Origin: Hyphomicrobium_A sp965243865
Lineage (GTDB): Bacteria > Pseudomonadota > Alphaproteobacteria > Rhizobiales > Hyphomicrobiaceae
Length of the DNA stretch: 64,000 nt
Reading direction: 5' to 3'
Assembly: GCF_965243865.1 (NCBI RefSeq)
Contig: NZ_OZ251603.1
Coordinates: 992,001 to 1,056,000, forward strand
The notes beneath the pieces are model-generated. The model was not told where the DNA came from, ran no database searches, and saw nothing but the letters and a program-made list of their open reading frames with translations. Position numbers and translations under genes: made by a program. Shown one piece after another: positions 26,863 through 36,653 of the stretch. The stretch's first letter is position 1, and every line of letters starts with the position of its first letter.

Positions 26863-28110
26863 TTAGCCGCTGGCTTTCTGCTGAATCGGGATCACGTTAT
26901 GCATCGTTTCCGGAGCCTGGGCGAGGAACTTTTTGATGTTCCTGGCGGCCTGCCGGATACGGTGCTCGTTCTCCACCAGGGCGATACGGATGAAGCCCTC
27001 GCCGTATTCGCCGAAGCCGACGCCCGGGGACACCGCAACGCTTGCCTTCTCGATCAGCAATTTGGCGAATTCCACCGACCCGATCTCCTTGAACGGTTCG
27101 GGGACAGGCGCCCAGGCGAACATGGTTGCGGGCGGGGGCGGCACCGGGAATCCCGAACGGCCAAACGACTCCACCAGGCAGTCACGCCGCGCCTTGTACG
27201 TCGCGCGGATTTCATCGACACAGTCCTGTGGTCCGTTGAGCGCCGCCGCAGCCGCCACCTGGATCGGCGTGAACGCGCCGTAGTCGAGATACGACTTCAC
27301 CCGCGCCAGCGCCGCGATCAGCCGTTCATTGCCGACCGCGAAGCCCATGCGCCAGCCAGGCATGTTGTAGGTCTTCGACAGCGAGGTGAATTCCACCGCG
27401 ACGTCCATCGCACCCGGCACCTGCAGGATCGACGGCGGCGGATTGTCGTCGAAGTAGATTTCCGCATAGGCGATATCGGACAGCAGGATGAGATCGAGCT
27501 TCTTCGCCAGCGCGACGGCATCCTTATAGAATTCGAGATCCGCCACCATCGCCGTCGGGTTCGACGGATATGACAGCACCAGCGCCAGCGGCTTGGGGAT
27601 CGAGTGCCGACACGCGTGCTCGACGAGCCGCAGGAATTCGGCACCCGTCGACGCCGGCAAATGCCGGATTGCAGCGCCCGAGAGCAGGAAGCCGAACTCG
27701 TGGATCGGGTAGGTCGGGTTCGGCACCAAGATCACGTCGCCCGGCGCCGTGATCGCCTGCGCCATGTTGGCAAAACCCTCCTTGGAGCCCAGGGTCGCCA
27801 CGATCTGGGTCTCTGGGTCGAGCTTCACGCCGAAGCGGCGCTCGTAGTAGGCGGCCTGAGCCCGCCGTAATCCGGGAATGCCCTTCGACGCCGAATAGCG
27901 ATGCGTGCGCGGCTTGGACACCGTCTCGACCAGCTTGTCGACGATGTGCTGCGGGGTCGGCAGGTCGGGGTTGCCCATCCCAAGGTCGATGATGTCGGCA
28001 CCGCGGGCACGTGCCGCTGCCTTCAACCGGTTCACCTCGGCGAAGACGTAAGGGGGCAAGCGCTTGATGCGGTGGAAGTCCTCGTGCACGGGACGCCTCT
28101 TTCTCGGCAT
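26863..28110 (-). CDS. PLP-dependent class I aminotransferase (LL-DAP/alanine type)
   Basis: 415 residues. The PLP lysine lies in SLSKTYNMPGWRMG, with the NPTYPIH and SYPSNPTA segments of the fold-type I family. It resembles the AlaC/LL-diaminopimelate aminotransferase-like group usually found just upstream of hom in these bacteria. The amino donor and acceptor cannot be fixed from sequence; alanine or glutamate-pyruvate transfer is the usual assignment. Confidence 0.9.
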   Translation of the reverse strand: MPRKRRPVHEDFHRIKRLPPYVFAEVNRLKAAARARGADIIDLGMGNPDLPTPQHIVDKLVETVSKPRTHRYSASKGIPGLRRAQAAYYERRFGVKLDPETQIVATLGSKEGFANMAQAITAPGDVILVPNPTYPIHEFGFLLSGAAIRHLPASTGAEFLRLVEHACRHSIPKPLALVLSYPSNPTAMVADLEFYKDAVALAKKLDLILLSDIAYAEIYFDDNPPPSILQVPGAMDVAVEFTSLSKTYNMPGWRMGFAVGNERLIAALARVKSYLDYGAFTPIQVAAAAALNGPQDCVDEIRATYKARRDCLVESFGRSGFPVPPPPATMFAWAPVPEPFKEIGSVEFAKLLIEKASVAVSPGVGFGEYGEGFIRIALVENEHRIRQAARNIKKFLAQAPETMHNVIPIQQKASG

Positions 28111-28265
28111 ATGAATGGACCCGGCTGCAGAACGACACGGGAACGCGCTTCACCGCGGCCGGAACCCCGTGTTTACGCCTCGCTATACCCCCCGTCCAGC
28201 CCGCCAGAAGCCTAACGCGCACTCCGTCGCGGCAAAATCGAAGCACAAGCGGTGCGCAGACGAGC

Positions 28266-30047
28266 TCACTGGCATTTGTCCTTCCTCGTGGGAACGATGG
28301 TGAGCCGCTCGCCGCCGACGATAACATCCGGCCAAGGATGCGGCTCCAACGCAACCTCTCCCGCTGCAATAGCGGCCTGAGCGCTCTTGCAGAATGCGCG
28401 GCCTTGCGCGCTACCCGTCACTTCCCAACGCCCCTCTGCGTTCGGCTCGACAATTCGAGCGCTCCAACCGTCGAAAAACAGCACCGCCTCTCGCTGCCCA
28501 TCGCTGGACGCCACGAAAATGGCGCGGCATCTTCTATTTGCATTATCCCGCGCGCAGGCAGGGGCTGCCTTCGAAAAGGCTCCGGCATCGGCGCTGAAGA
28601 AGCTGTCCGGCAACGTCCGCCCGGCCGGAGACACCTCGACCATTTCCGGGGTGAGCTTGAAGCCGGTGAGGTCGCGAGCATGTCTACCCACGGCAGCTGG
28701 CCCCTTGAGCGCACGGAGCGCGCGTTCGTTCACGTTTTCAGCGTCCGCGATGTCCTTTGTCTGGCTCAGTTCCTCCAGCGCGGTCCGCCCCCAACGCGCG
28801 CCATCCCTGAGCAGCGTGCTATAGTCGAACGCTGCAGCATCAACCTTGCCGGACTTCAGGCGCGCAAGCTGATCGGCCACCATAAGGCGGCCCGGATCAG
28901 CGAGCGGTGAGAACAGCGCCAGGATCGTTGCCAGCACGGCATACGCGGTGACGACGTTTGCCGTCTCGAAGCTTCTCTGCCATGCCGATCTGCGAGCCAG
29001 CGCAAGAGCGTACCCCGCAGCATAGCAGAACATGACGCCCGCAACGGCCGCCGCAAAAATGCGATCGGTCGTCCAACCGTATTGTCCGACGCGCAGACCG
29101 ACCGCCCACGCAGCGAGGATCACGAGCGGCATCAACTCGATCGATGCGAGCCCGATGAATGCGAACTTCCATCGCGATTGCCGCGCATCCTGGAAGGCCG
29201 CGTTGATGAGGAAAACCAGGATCAGCGCCGACGACAGCAGCAGGCTCGCCGCAAACCGCGTGCCCCACAGCCTGTCGAGCGGCACGAACAGCAGCACAAC
29301 TAGAAACGCCAGCACGATCGATGCCAACAGCGGCAACAACCACGCGAACAGCGTGAGAATGATCTGGCGGATGCCGCGAATAACGGAAGGCTGCATATCG
29401 GTGAAGTGCAGCGCAGTCGCTGTCGCCAGCGATGAAGCCGGATACGCGAACAGTGGCTCCTTGATGAGGTCCAGCAGGAAATCCAGCTTGATGAGCTGGA
29501 ACAGCTTCGCCCCAAGAATGAGCACCATCCAGAAAATGCCGGCGAACAAGATGGCGACGGACGTCTGCACGCCGATCTTCCATGCCGTGTCGAAATGGCG
29601 CTCGTAGCTCGAAACGAAGCGCCCCTCCGCAGTTGTATCAATGACGAGCACCTGAGAGATGAACGCGGCTAGGGAGATGGCGATCCACAGGCTCGTGTCA
29701 GGCCCCCAGAGGCCAAAAAGCCCCATGGAGCCGCCGAAGCGGCCTCTAGCCGCCTCGTGATAGCCGATGCCAGCCAGGACCACAGATGCCACGACCACCC
29801 AGATCACCAGCGGCCGTGCGCGCATCTGCCCGACGCCCAGATATACGATCCACGGCACCCACATGGCGATCAGGCGCAGCGGAACATAGATCTGCTGCTC
29901 GGCCAACGACCAAGTCTTCGGCCCGCCCGATTTGAAGAGGAAATAGAGCGCTAGGCCCTGAACGATCGCCGTACCGAGGCGCACGGCCAGGCGCCGCCTG
30001 TCCCGCGCCGCATCAGGTGCCGACGTTACCGTCGTGCCTTGACCCAT
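28266..30047 (-). CDS. DUF4153 multi-span membrane protein
   Basis: About 593 residues from the ATG at 30047 (the frame opens at 30086). The first 400 residues contain about eleven to twelve hydrophobic spans, including the long block FAGIFWMVLILGAKLF typical of DUF4153. The last 190 residues are soluble and Ala/Arg-rich, with several cysteines (ACARDNANRRCR and a final KCQ). The family is uncharacterised. It stands alone on its strand. Confidence 0.8.
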   Translation of the reverse strand: MGQGTTVTSAPDAARDRRRLAVRLGTAIVQGLALYFLFKSGGPKTWSLAEQQIYVPLRLIAMWVPWIVYLGVGQMRARPLVIWVVVASVVLAGIGYHEAARGRFGGSMGLFGLWGPDTSLWIAISLAAFISQVLVIDTTAEGRFVSSYERHFDTAWKIGVQTSVAILFAGIFWMVLILGAKLFQLIKLDFLLDLIKEPLFAYPASSLATATALHFTDMQPSVIRGIRQIILTLFAWLLPLLASIVLAFLVVLLFVPLDRLWGTRFAASLLLSSALILVFLINAAFQDARQSRWKFAFIGLASIELMPLVILAAWAVGLRVGQYGWTTDRIFAAAVAGVMFCYAAGYALALARRSAWQRSFETANVVTAYAVLATILALFSPLADPGRLMVADQLARLKSGKVDAAAFDYSTLLRDGARWGRTALEELSQTKDIADAENVNERALRALKGPAAVGRHARDLTGFKLTPEMVEVSPAGRTLPDSFFSADAGAFSKAAPACARDNANRRCRAIFVASSDGQREAVLFFDGWSARIVEPNAEGRWEVTGSAQGRAFCKSAQAAIAAGEVALEPHPWPDVIVGGERLTIVPTRKDKCQ

Positions 30048-30199
30048 CTGTGCCCATACTGTGTTGCTCTCAGTTACCGGAAGCACTGCACACCGATCGC
30101 CGAATTCGAAGTACCCGCTTGATGAGCCGCAGCGAACAATGCACGAGCCACTACGCTCTGTGGCATTTCGGCAGCACGCTCCCAGCCTGCCACGATCAG

Positions 30200-30460
30200 C
30201 TATCGGGAATTTTCGATCTCTTGTTCTGCCTGATGCTCATGCGTCGCACCTGCCCGCGTAAGTTCATCGACTGCTTGCCGCTGCTGTTGCTGCGTCAGCG
30301 AAGTGGAGGCGTGCGAGCCCGTTAATTCGGGCAACGGCGTCGACATCGTGGAAGCGCACCCGCCCAGGGTGAGCCCTGCTGCGACACCCGCAAGCCTCGC
30401 AACTGCCAGCCGAGCCTTCCGCACCACAATACCGGCCTCACGCATCGGTATGACTCGCAT
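30200..30460 (-). CDS. Small lipoprotein
   Basis: 86 residues. An Arg-rich N-terminus and hydrophobic stretch end in LTLGGC, a good lipobox with Cys35. The mature part is short, Gln/Thr/His-rich (TQQQQRQAVDEL). AAGGTGG lies seven bases before the ATG at 30460. No family recognised. Confidence 0.65.
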   Translation of the reverse strand: MRVIPMREAGIVVRKARLAVARLAGVAAGLTLGGCASTMSTPLPELTGSHASTSLTQQQQRQAVDELTRAGATHEHQAEQEIENSR

Positions 30461-30633
30461 ACGAATTCCACCTTGCCGGAAAGGCCTGCTTGCGCAACTT
30501 CAGCGCGGCTCCAAGATGCCTTGGGCCACAGGGTTGTCCACACCGCCGGATGACACTGCCCGCGCAATGTCGCAAAACATTGGCATACAATGGATACTTG
30601 GCCAGCTAAGGCCGCAAAGCGCTTAAGGTTACG

Positions 30634-32448
30634 ATGTCCAAGCTCAACGAAGACGCCCCTGCCGACCATCAGCCGTTCCAGACCGTGAACGCGGAGGAGC
30701 TGTCGCGCAATCTGCTGCGCCTCTTCGAGCAAGGCGGCAACGTACTGTCGGAGTTCATCGAGCGCAACGACGCCAAGATGGGCCCGTACTCGGCCGCCAC
30801 CGAGATCAATGAGGCGACAACGACACTGACGGACCTTACGTCTCAATGGCTGTCCGATCCAGCCCGCTTTGCCGAGGCCCAGGGCACCTTGCTTCGCTCT
30901 TATGCGGAGCTATGGAACAACACCGTGCGGCGCATGTTTGGCGAGGAAGTCTCGCCCGTCGCCGAACCCGACCCCAGCGACAACCGCTTCAAGGACCCGG
31001 AATGGTCCGCCAATCCCTACTTCGATTTTTGGAAGCAGGCCTATCTGCTCACCTCGCGGTGGGCGGAGGATATGCTGGATAATACCGAAGGGCTGGAAGG
31101 CAAAACACGGCAGCGCGCCGAGTTCTACCTACGCCAGGTCGCGAGCGCCCTGTCTCCGTCGAACTTCCCGCTCACCAACCCGGAAGTGCTGCGCGAGACT
31201 CTGGCGACCAACGCCGAGAACCTCGTGCAGGGCATGTCGCTGCTCGCCGAAGACATGAAGAAGTCGGGCGATCTTCTCAAAATCAGCCAGACCGATGCCA
31301 CCGCCTTCGAGGTCGGCCGCAACCTTGCGACCACGCCCGGCAAGGTCGTCTACCAGAACGACATCTTCCAGCTCATCCAGTACGCACCGACGACCGACAA
31401 AGTCCGCGAGATCCCGCTGCTGATCGTCCCGCCCTGGATCAACAAATTCTACATTCTCGACCTGACGCCGCCCAAGAGCCTCATCAAGTTCCTCGTCGAC
31501 CAGGGCTTCACGGTCTTCATCATTTCCTGGGTCAACCCAGACGCCTCGCTCGCGCATAAGTCCTTCGAGGACTACATGCAGGAAGGCATCCTCACCGCCG
31601 CGGACGCGGTGAAGCGCGAGGCCGGCGTTGAGAAGATCAACGTCGTCGGCTACTGCGTCGGCGGCACGCTGCTCGCCACGACGCTCGCCTATCTGGCCGC
31701 CCGCGGCGAAGAGCTTATCAACGCCGCCAGCTTCCTCGCGACGCAGATCGACTTCACCTACGCCGGCGATCTCCTGCTCTTCACCGATGAGGAGCAGCTC
31801 GAAGCGCTGAACGAGCTGATGAACGAGCGCGGCTATCTCGATGGCTCGCGCATGGCCAACGTGTTCAACATGCTGCGCCCACGCGACCTGATCTGGCCGT
31901 ACATCGTCAACAACTACCTGCTCGGCAAGAAGCCGTTTCCGTTCGACCTGCTCTATTGGAACCAGGATTCGACGCGCATGGCGGCCGCCAACCACACCTA
32001 CTATCTGCGCGAGTTCTACAACGCCAACCGCCTCGCCAAAGGCGAGCTTGTCGTCGCCGGCACGCGCCTCAACATGAGTAAAGTGAAGGTGCCCATCTTC
32101 GAACTCGCAACCAAGGAAGACCACATCGCCCCGGCAAAGTCGGTCTACGAAGGCGCACAGAAGCTCGGTGGCGACGTGACGTTTGTCCTTTCGGGCTCCG
32201 GACACATCGCTGGCGTGGTCAATCCGCCCGCAAAGGTGAAATATCAATATTGGACCGACGGCAAGCACGGCGCCAAGTCGCTCGACCAATGGCTGACGAC
32301 CGCCAAGGAGCATCCCGGCTCTTGGTGGCCGCTGTGGGCCGAGTGGCTGAACGAGCATTCCGGCGACTGGACCGTCCCGCGCGAGCCCGGCGAGCATCAA
32401 GGTGCGATCGAAGATGCACCCGGTTCGTACGTGAAGGTAAAAAGCTAA
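30634..32448 (+). CDS. phaC: Class I poly-(3-hydroxyalkanoate) synthase
   Basis: 604 residues. It polymerises (R)-3-hydroxyacyl-CoA into storage granules. The lipase-like box GYCVGG holds catalytic Cys341; the preceding PPWINKFYILDL, the W-N-x-D segment YWNQDSTRM, and the His in SGSGHIAGVVNP are all present. Length fits class I, which works without PhaE or PhaR. No phasin or phaAB genes are adjacent. The VIT-family gene starts immediately at its stop. Confidence 0.96.
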   Translation: MSKLNEDAPADHQPFQTVNAEELSRNLLRLFEQGGNVLSEFIERNDAKMGPYSAATEINEATTTLTDLTSQWLSDPARFAEAQGTLLRSYAELWNNTVRRMFGEEVSPVAEPDPSDNRFKDPEWSANPYFDFWKQAYLLTSRWAEDMLDNTEGLEGKTRQRAEFYLRQVASALSPSNFPLTNPEVLRETLATNAENLVQGMSLLAEDMKKSGDLLKISQTDATAFEVGRNLATTPGKVVYQNDIFQLIQYAPTTDKVREIPLLIVPPWINKFYILDLTPPKSLIKFLVDQGFTVFIISWVNPDASLAHKSFEDYMQEGILTAADAVKREAGVEKINVVGYCVGGTLLATTLAYLAARGEELINAASFLATQIDFTYAGDLLLFTDEEQLEALNELMNERGYLDGSRMANVFNMLRPRDLIWPYIVNNYLLGKKPFPFDLLYWNQDSTRMAAANHTYYLREFYNANRLAKGELVVAGTRLNMSKVKVPIFELATKEDHIAPAKSVYEGAQKLGGDVTFVLSGSGHIAGVVNPPAKVKYQYWTDGKHGAKSLDQWLTTAKEHPGSWWPLWAEWLNEHSGDWTVPREPGEHQGAIEDAPGSYVKVKS

Positions 32449-33195
32449 GTGCCGCCACCGAACGATTTGACACCGAAGCGCAGCGGCGAAGCGACCGACT
32501 GCCCCGAACGAGGGGCGGAACTCCACTTCAGCGGCCGGGTCGGGTGGCTGCGCGCAGCCGTGCTCGGCGCCAACGATGGCATCCTCTCCACCGCCAGCCT
32601 GATCTCTGGCGTCGCAGCAGCCGAAAGCTCGAACACCAGCGTGCTCATTGCTGGAATAGCCGGTGCGGTAGCCGGCGCCATGTCGATGGCGGCCGGAGAG
32701 TACGTGTCGGTGAGTTCCCAAGCCGACACCGAGAGCGCAGACCTCGCCCGCGAAAGCAGAGAGCTGAAGGACTGTCCTCGCAGCGAGCTTGATGAACTGA
32801 CCGGCATTTACATCGGGCGCGGCGTCGAGCCCGCGTTGGCGAGCAAAGTTGCCGAACAGCTCATGGCGAAAGACGCCCTCGGGGCTCACGCGCGCGATGA
32901 GCTTGGCATATCTGAAATCAGCGTTGCACGCCCACTGCAGGCGGCGATGACCTCCGCAGCAACGTTTGTCTCCGGAGCGGCCATGCCGTTGCTGGCGACA
33001 GTGCTGGCACCAGAGGGGGCGATCATCCCTGTTGTCACCGCCGCCTCGCTGATCTGCCTCGCGGCCCTCGGCGCCATCGGAGCCAAGGCGGGCGGGGCAA
33101 ACATCTGGCGCGCTGCGTTGCGCGTCGTCTTCTGGGGCGCCTTCGCGATGGCGCTCACCGCCGGTATCGGCAAACTCGTCGGCGCCTCGCTGTAA
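32449..33195 (+). CDS. VIT1/CCC1-family transporter
   Basis: 248 residues. The N-terminal LGANDGILSTASLISGVAAA and the AGEYVSVSSQADTE segment are the hallmarks of the VIT/CCC1 iron and manganese transporters; about four to five spans follow. Its GTG directly abuts the phaC stop (TAAGTG), so translation is probably coupled. Metal specificity is not visible. The N-terminal 25 residues are poorly supported and the start could be later. Confidence 0.85.
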   Translation: MPPPNDLTPKRSGEATDCPERGAELHFSGRVGWLRAAVLGANDGILSTASLISGVAAAESSNTSVLIAGIAGAVAGAMSMAAGEYVSVSSQADTESADLARESRELKDCPRSELDELTGIYIGRGVEPALASKVAEQLMAKDALGAHARDELGISEISVARPLQAAMTSAATFVSGAAMPLLATVLAPEGAIIPVVTAASLICLAALGAIGAKAGGANIWRAALRVVFWGAFAMALTAGIGKLVGASL

Positions 33196-33303
33196 ATCCA
33201 AAGGAATTCATCCCTACGGCATTTCGAGCACGAGGTCGGCGGGATTGATGGCCCTTCTACATGCAGCGCTACAGCCGCATACCGAGCGTCCCTGACATCT
33301 AAC

Positions 33304-35007
33304 TCACAGTCTCAATGCAGCTGCCGGCACCGGTCGCCCGAACAGAAAGCCCTGCATCCGTTCGACACCAACTTGCCGCGCTATATTTGCCTGCTCCACG
33401 GTCTCAATGCCCTCAATGACTGTGGACATACCGAGCCGGTCCGCGAGACGGCAGATTGCTTCGACCACCGCTCGCGCCTTCTCTGACGTCGCTAACTCGG
33501 CAACAAACGTGCGATCGATTTTGAGCACATCGACCGGCAGGCGACGCAGATAGGACAGCGAAGAATAGCCGGTGCCGAAGTCATCCAACGCAATCGTAAC
33601 ACCCATCTCATGCACCCTGCGCAGCATTGCGGCACATTCATCACCATTACCGATGAAAAGAGATTCTGTGACCTCGAGCTCCAGCCGTGATGCAGGAAGC
33701 CCGGAATCGCGAAGTGCGTTCACCACGCTATCGATCAGATAGCCCGCGTGACATTGCTGCGTAGAAAGGTTCACGGCGACCTTGATCTGCGACGGCCAAG
33801 CCATTGCGTCAGCGCATGCCTGAGACAGAGCACAAGCGCTCAGCTGGCGGATCAATCCCGTCTCCTCGGCCAACGGAATGAACTCAGCGGGTTGCATGCG
33901 GCCGCGCGTAGGATGGTTCCAGCGAGCCAACGCCTCACAGACGACGACCTGCCCTCCTTGCGCATCGATAATCGGTTGGTACTCGAGCACTATCTCACCA
34001 TTGGCACACGCCTTTGCGAGATCGCTCTCCAACTGCCGCCGCTCTCGCAGTTCGACTTCCATGACTGGGGCAAAGATGCGGTAGCAGTTTCTGCCGCCAC
34101 TCTTAGCCGCCCGCAAAGCGAGGTCGGCTTCGGTTAGAAGTCTGTTCGCATCAACTCGCCCACTCGACCGCTCTGCAATGCCGATGCTGACGCTGACTGA
34201 CAGCTCACTCGACTCGAGGGAAATCGGCTCAGCCATCGATTGAAGGATCCCGTCTGCCAGACCCTTGGCGTCGCGGCACGAAGCATCGCCTTTCAGAATG
34301 ATGACAAACTCATCCCCTCCGAACCGAAATATCGATGCGTTCGGCGGGGCACATGTCAGCAGCCTCTCGGCGACTTTCTTCAGCAGCGCATCACCGGTTG
34401 CATGCCCCAGCGTATCGTTGACGGCCTTCAGCTTGTCGACATCGATGAAGAGAACGCAGGCCCTCTGGTCGGATTCGCACCCCCACGCTTCGTCGTCAGC
34501 ATCGACGAAGTTCCGTAAGCCCGTCAGGGCGTCGTGGTGTGTCAGATGAGAGATCAACTCATGCTGATGACTCAATGCTACATTGAGATTGCTCAGCTGA
34601 CCTTCCAGCGCTTTGCGTGACGTGATCTCGGTTCTGATCGAGATGTAACCGGTGATCGTTCCACCCGAATCGATCAGCGGGATGATCCACGTATCGACCC
34701 AATAGAAGCTCCCATCCTTTGCCCGGTTCTTTATCTCGCCCCGCCAGATCTTCCCCCCACGGATCGTTCGGTACATCTCCAAGAAGAACGATCGCGGGTG
34801 GTGGCCTGAATTGAGGATGCGATGATTTTGCCCGACGAGCTCTCCTCTTGAGTACTTGCTCAACTTTTCGAACTGGTCGTTGGCGTAGATGATTGTGCCA
34901 GCAAGGTCCGTAATGGCCACGATCGCGACCTTGTCGAGCGCCGCCGCATAGGTTGCGGCCGCAAATCTTTCATCCTCGAGCATCATGCTCTGAATGGCGG
35001 CAATCAT
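33304..35007 (-). CDS. PAS-GGDEF-EAL cyclic-di-GMP protein
   Basis: 567 residues: a PAS domain (about 22-135), GGDEF domain with GGDEF at 230-234, and EAL domain with EAL at 358-360, VNLS near 413, DDFGTG at 475-480, KIDR near 496 and EGIE at 532-535. Both catalytic signatures look complete, so it may make and break cyclic-di-GMP, with one side dominant in practice. No membrane span is seen. A perfect FNR/FixK box 61 bases upstream indicates that expression follows oxygen status. Confidence 0.93.
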   Translation of the reverse strand: MIAAIQSMMLEDERFAAATYAAALDKVAIVAITDLAGTIIYANDQFEKLSKYSRGELVGQNHRILNSGHHPRSFFLEMYRTIRGGKIWRGEIKNRAKDGSFYWVDTWIIPLIDSGGTITGYISIRTEITSRKALEGQLSNLNVALSHQHELISHLTHHDALTGLRNFVDADDEAWGCESDQRACVLFIDVDKLKAVNDTLGHATGDALLKKVAERLLTCAPPNASIFRFGGDEFVIILKGDASCRDAKGLADGILQSMAEPISLESSELSVSVSIGIAERSSGRVDANRLLTEADLALRAAKSGGRNCYRIFAPVMEVELRERRQLESDLAKACANGEIVLEYQPIIDAQGGQVVVCEALARWNHPTRGRMQPAEFIPLAEETGLIRQLSACALSQACADAMAWPSQIKVAVNLSTQQCHAGYLIDSVVNALRDSGLPASRLELEVTESLFIGNGDECAAMLRRVHEMGVTIALDDFGTGYSSLSYLRRLPVDVLKIDRTFVAELATSEKARAVVEAICRLADRLGMSTVIEGIETVEQANIARQVGVERMQGFLFGRPVPAAALRL

Positions 35008-35067
35008 GAGCGCTTGAATTTTCCGGCAAATTGGATCCCACGATCATTGTGCGCCAGAAGGCGCTTG

Positions 35068-35087
35068 AAATTGATCTGGATCAATTT
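35068..35087. promoter_or_regulatory. Perfect FNR/FixK-type box
   Basis: AAATTGAT-CTGG-ATCAATTT is a perfect palindrome with 8-base arms, containing the exact consensus TTGAT-N4-ATCAA. Its near edge is 61 bases before the start of the PAS-GGDEF-EAL gene, a position suited to activation. It is non-coding and lies between that gene and glnII's terminator. Confidence 0.8.
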
Positions 35088-35112
35088 CGGCCGAGGCCCT
35101 TACTCGGCCGTG

Positions 35113-35152
35113 GAAAAAGAAAGCGGCGCCGGACGGGAGCCACGGCGCCGCT
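35113..35152 (-). terminator. Rho-independent terminator of glnII
   Basis: AGCGGCGCCG at 35122-35131 pairs perfectly with CGGCGCCGCT at 35143-35152. Read on the minus strand, the hairpin is followed by a T-rich run (TTCTTTTT). It lies 27 bases after the glnII stop. Confidence 0.85.
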
Positions 35153-35178
35153 CAACTCTCTACGCGTCTCGATGAAGC

Positions 35179-36213
35179 TTACGCGGCCTTTGCAGCAGCG
35201 GTCGGAACCTCCGAGATCGTCTTCAGGATCTGCGAAGCGATCTGGTAGGGGTCACCCTGCGAGTTCGGGCGGCGATCCTCGAGGTATCCCTTGTAGCCGT
35301 TCTTCACGAACGAGTGGGGAACGCGGATCGAGGCGCCGCGATCGGCAACACCGTAGCTGAACTTGTTCCACGGAGCCGTCTCGTGCTTGCCGGTGAGACG
35401 CTTGTCGTTGTCAGGGCCGTAGACACTGATGTGATCCATCAGGTTCTTGTCGAAGGCCTTCATCATCGACTCGAAGTACTCCTTGCCGCCGACTTCGCGC
35501 ATGTACGCGGTCGAGAAGTTGGCGTGCATGCCTGAGCCGTTCCAGTCGGTATCGCCCAGCGGCTTGCAATGGAACTCGATGTCGATGCCGTACTTTTCCG
35601 TGAGGCGGAGAAGCAGGTAGCGCGCCATCCACATCTCGTCGGCTGCCTTCTTGGAGCCCTTACCGAAGATCTGGAATTCCCACTGGCCCTTGGCCACTTC
35701 GGCATTGATGCCTTCGTGGTTGATGCCGGCCGCAAGGCACAGGTCCAGATGCTCTTCGACGATCTCCCGGGCGACGTCGCCGACGTTCTTGTAACCAACG
35801 CCCGTGTAGTACGGACCCTGCGGAGCCGGATAGCCTGCCTCGGGGAAACCGAGCGGTCGGCCGTCCTTGTAGAAGAAGTATTCCTGTTCGAAGCCGAACC
35901 AAGCGCTGGAATCATCGAGGATGGTTGCGCGCTTGTTGGACGCATGCGGTGTCACGCCGTCGGGCATCATCACTTCGCACATGACCAGTGCGCCATTGGT
36001 GCGTGCCGGATCGGGGTACACGGCGACAGGCTTCAGCACGCAATCCGAGCTAGAGCCCTCGGCCTGCATCGTCGAGCTGCCATCGAAGCCCCACAGCGGC
36101 AGTTCTTCGAGGCTCGGAAACGCACTGTATTCTTTGATCTGCGTCTTGCCGCGCAGGCTGGGAACCGGTGTGTAGCCGTCGAGCCAAATGTACTCGAGCT
36201 TGTACTTCGTCAT
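35179..36213 (-). CDS. glnII: Glutamine synthetase type II
   Basis: 344 residues. It joins ammonia to glutamate with ATP. This is the eukaryote-like type II enzyme of rhizobia and relatives, shorter than GlnA and not adenylylated. Family motifs include LPLWGFDGSSTMQAEG, the metal-binding FGFEQEYFF, NGSGMHANFST and DRGASIRVPHSF. AGGAGAG precedes the ATG. It is divergent from the gstI-like gene, as in Rhizobium, and has its own terminator. Confidence 0.95.
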   Translation of the reverse strand: MTKYKLEYIWLDGYTPVPSLRGKTQIKEYSAFPSLEELPLWGFDGSSTMQAEGSSSDCVLKPVAVYPDPARTNGALVMCEVMMPDGVTPHASNKRATILDDSSAWFGFEQEYFFYKDGRPLGFPEAGYPAPQGPYYTGVGYKNVGDVAREIVEEHLDLCLAAGINHEGINAEVAKGQWEFQIFGKGSKKAADEMWMARYLLLRLTEKYGIDIEFHCKPLGDTDWNGSGMHANFSTAYMREVGGKEYFESMMKAFDKNLMDHISVYGPDNDKRLTGKHETAPWNKFSYGVADRGASIRVPHSFVKNGYKGYLEDRRPNSQGDPYQIASQILKTISEVPTAAAKAA

Positions 36214-36653
36214 GCTCAGTCTCTCCTAATTGACGACGCGGTCGCTGGGTCAATCCTGGTACTCGTGCGAGGACATCAGCCTCGGCGACGAGCCATGCTC
36301 ATCGTGCATTGTGCGGTGCGATCGCAGGCTCCGTGACGACGCCGAGCTCGCGCAAACCAGACCTCGAAGCACGTCAGCAACTGTTCCGACCTCCCGCTTA
36401 GCGGGCGAACCTCGTCCGGTGCCTGGCTGCGCTAGGCGCGGAACCGGTAGCGGCTGAGTGGGTTCACCCTGACCGGAATGCTAGCGAAAGATGCAATTTA
36501 TGGCGTGCCCATAATGTGTGCATTTGCTGCACGTTAATTCGGCAGGGCCCTTATTTGGCATCGGAATGACTCACACATCGTGAGATGATCCCAATCCAGC
36601 GTAACAGCGCTGTAGAGGAGCAACGAGACGAGAGCAAAAGGAAGAGAGAAACA
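36214..36653. promoter_or_regulatory. Divergent control region between glnII and the gstI-like gene
   Basis: 440 bases without a gene. It contains a short palindrome, GTGCA-TTTGC-TGCAC at 36518-36532, about 300 bases before glnII and 120 before the gstI-like gene; it could be a regulator site (an NtrC-like role is a guess). I found no sigma-54 promoter with correct spacing on either strand. Confidence 0.45.

Noticed and set aside
31129..33201. Long minus-strand frame opposite phaC and the VIT-family gene
   Set aside because: It is an antisense shadow of two certain genes in GC-rich DNA.
36490..36515. Sigma-54-like GGCACG and TTGCA elements on the minus strand upstream of glnII
   Set aside because: The spacing between GG and GC is 13 bases instead of 10, so it cannot be a working -24/-12 promoter.
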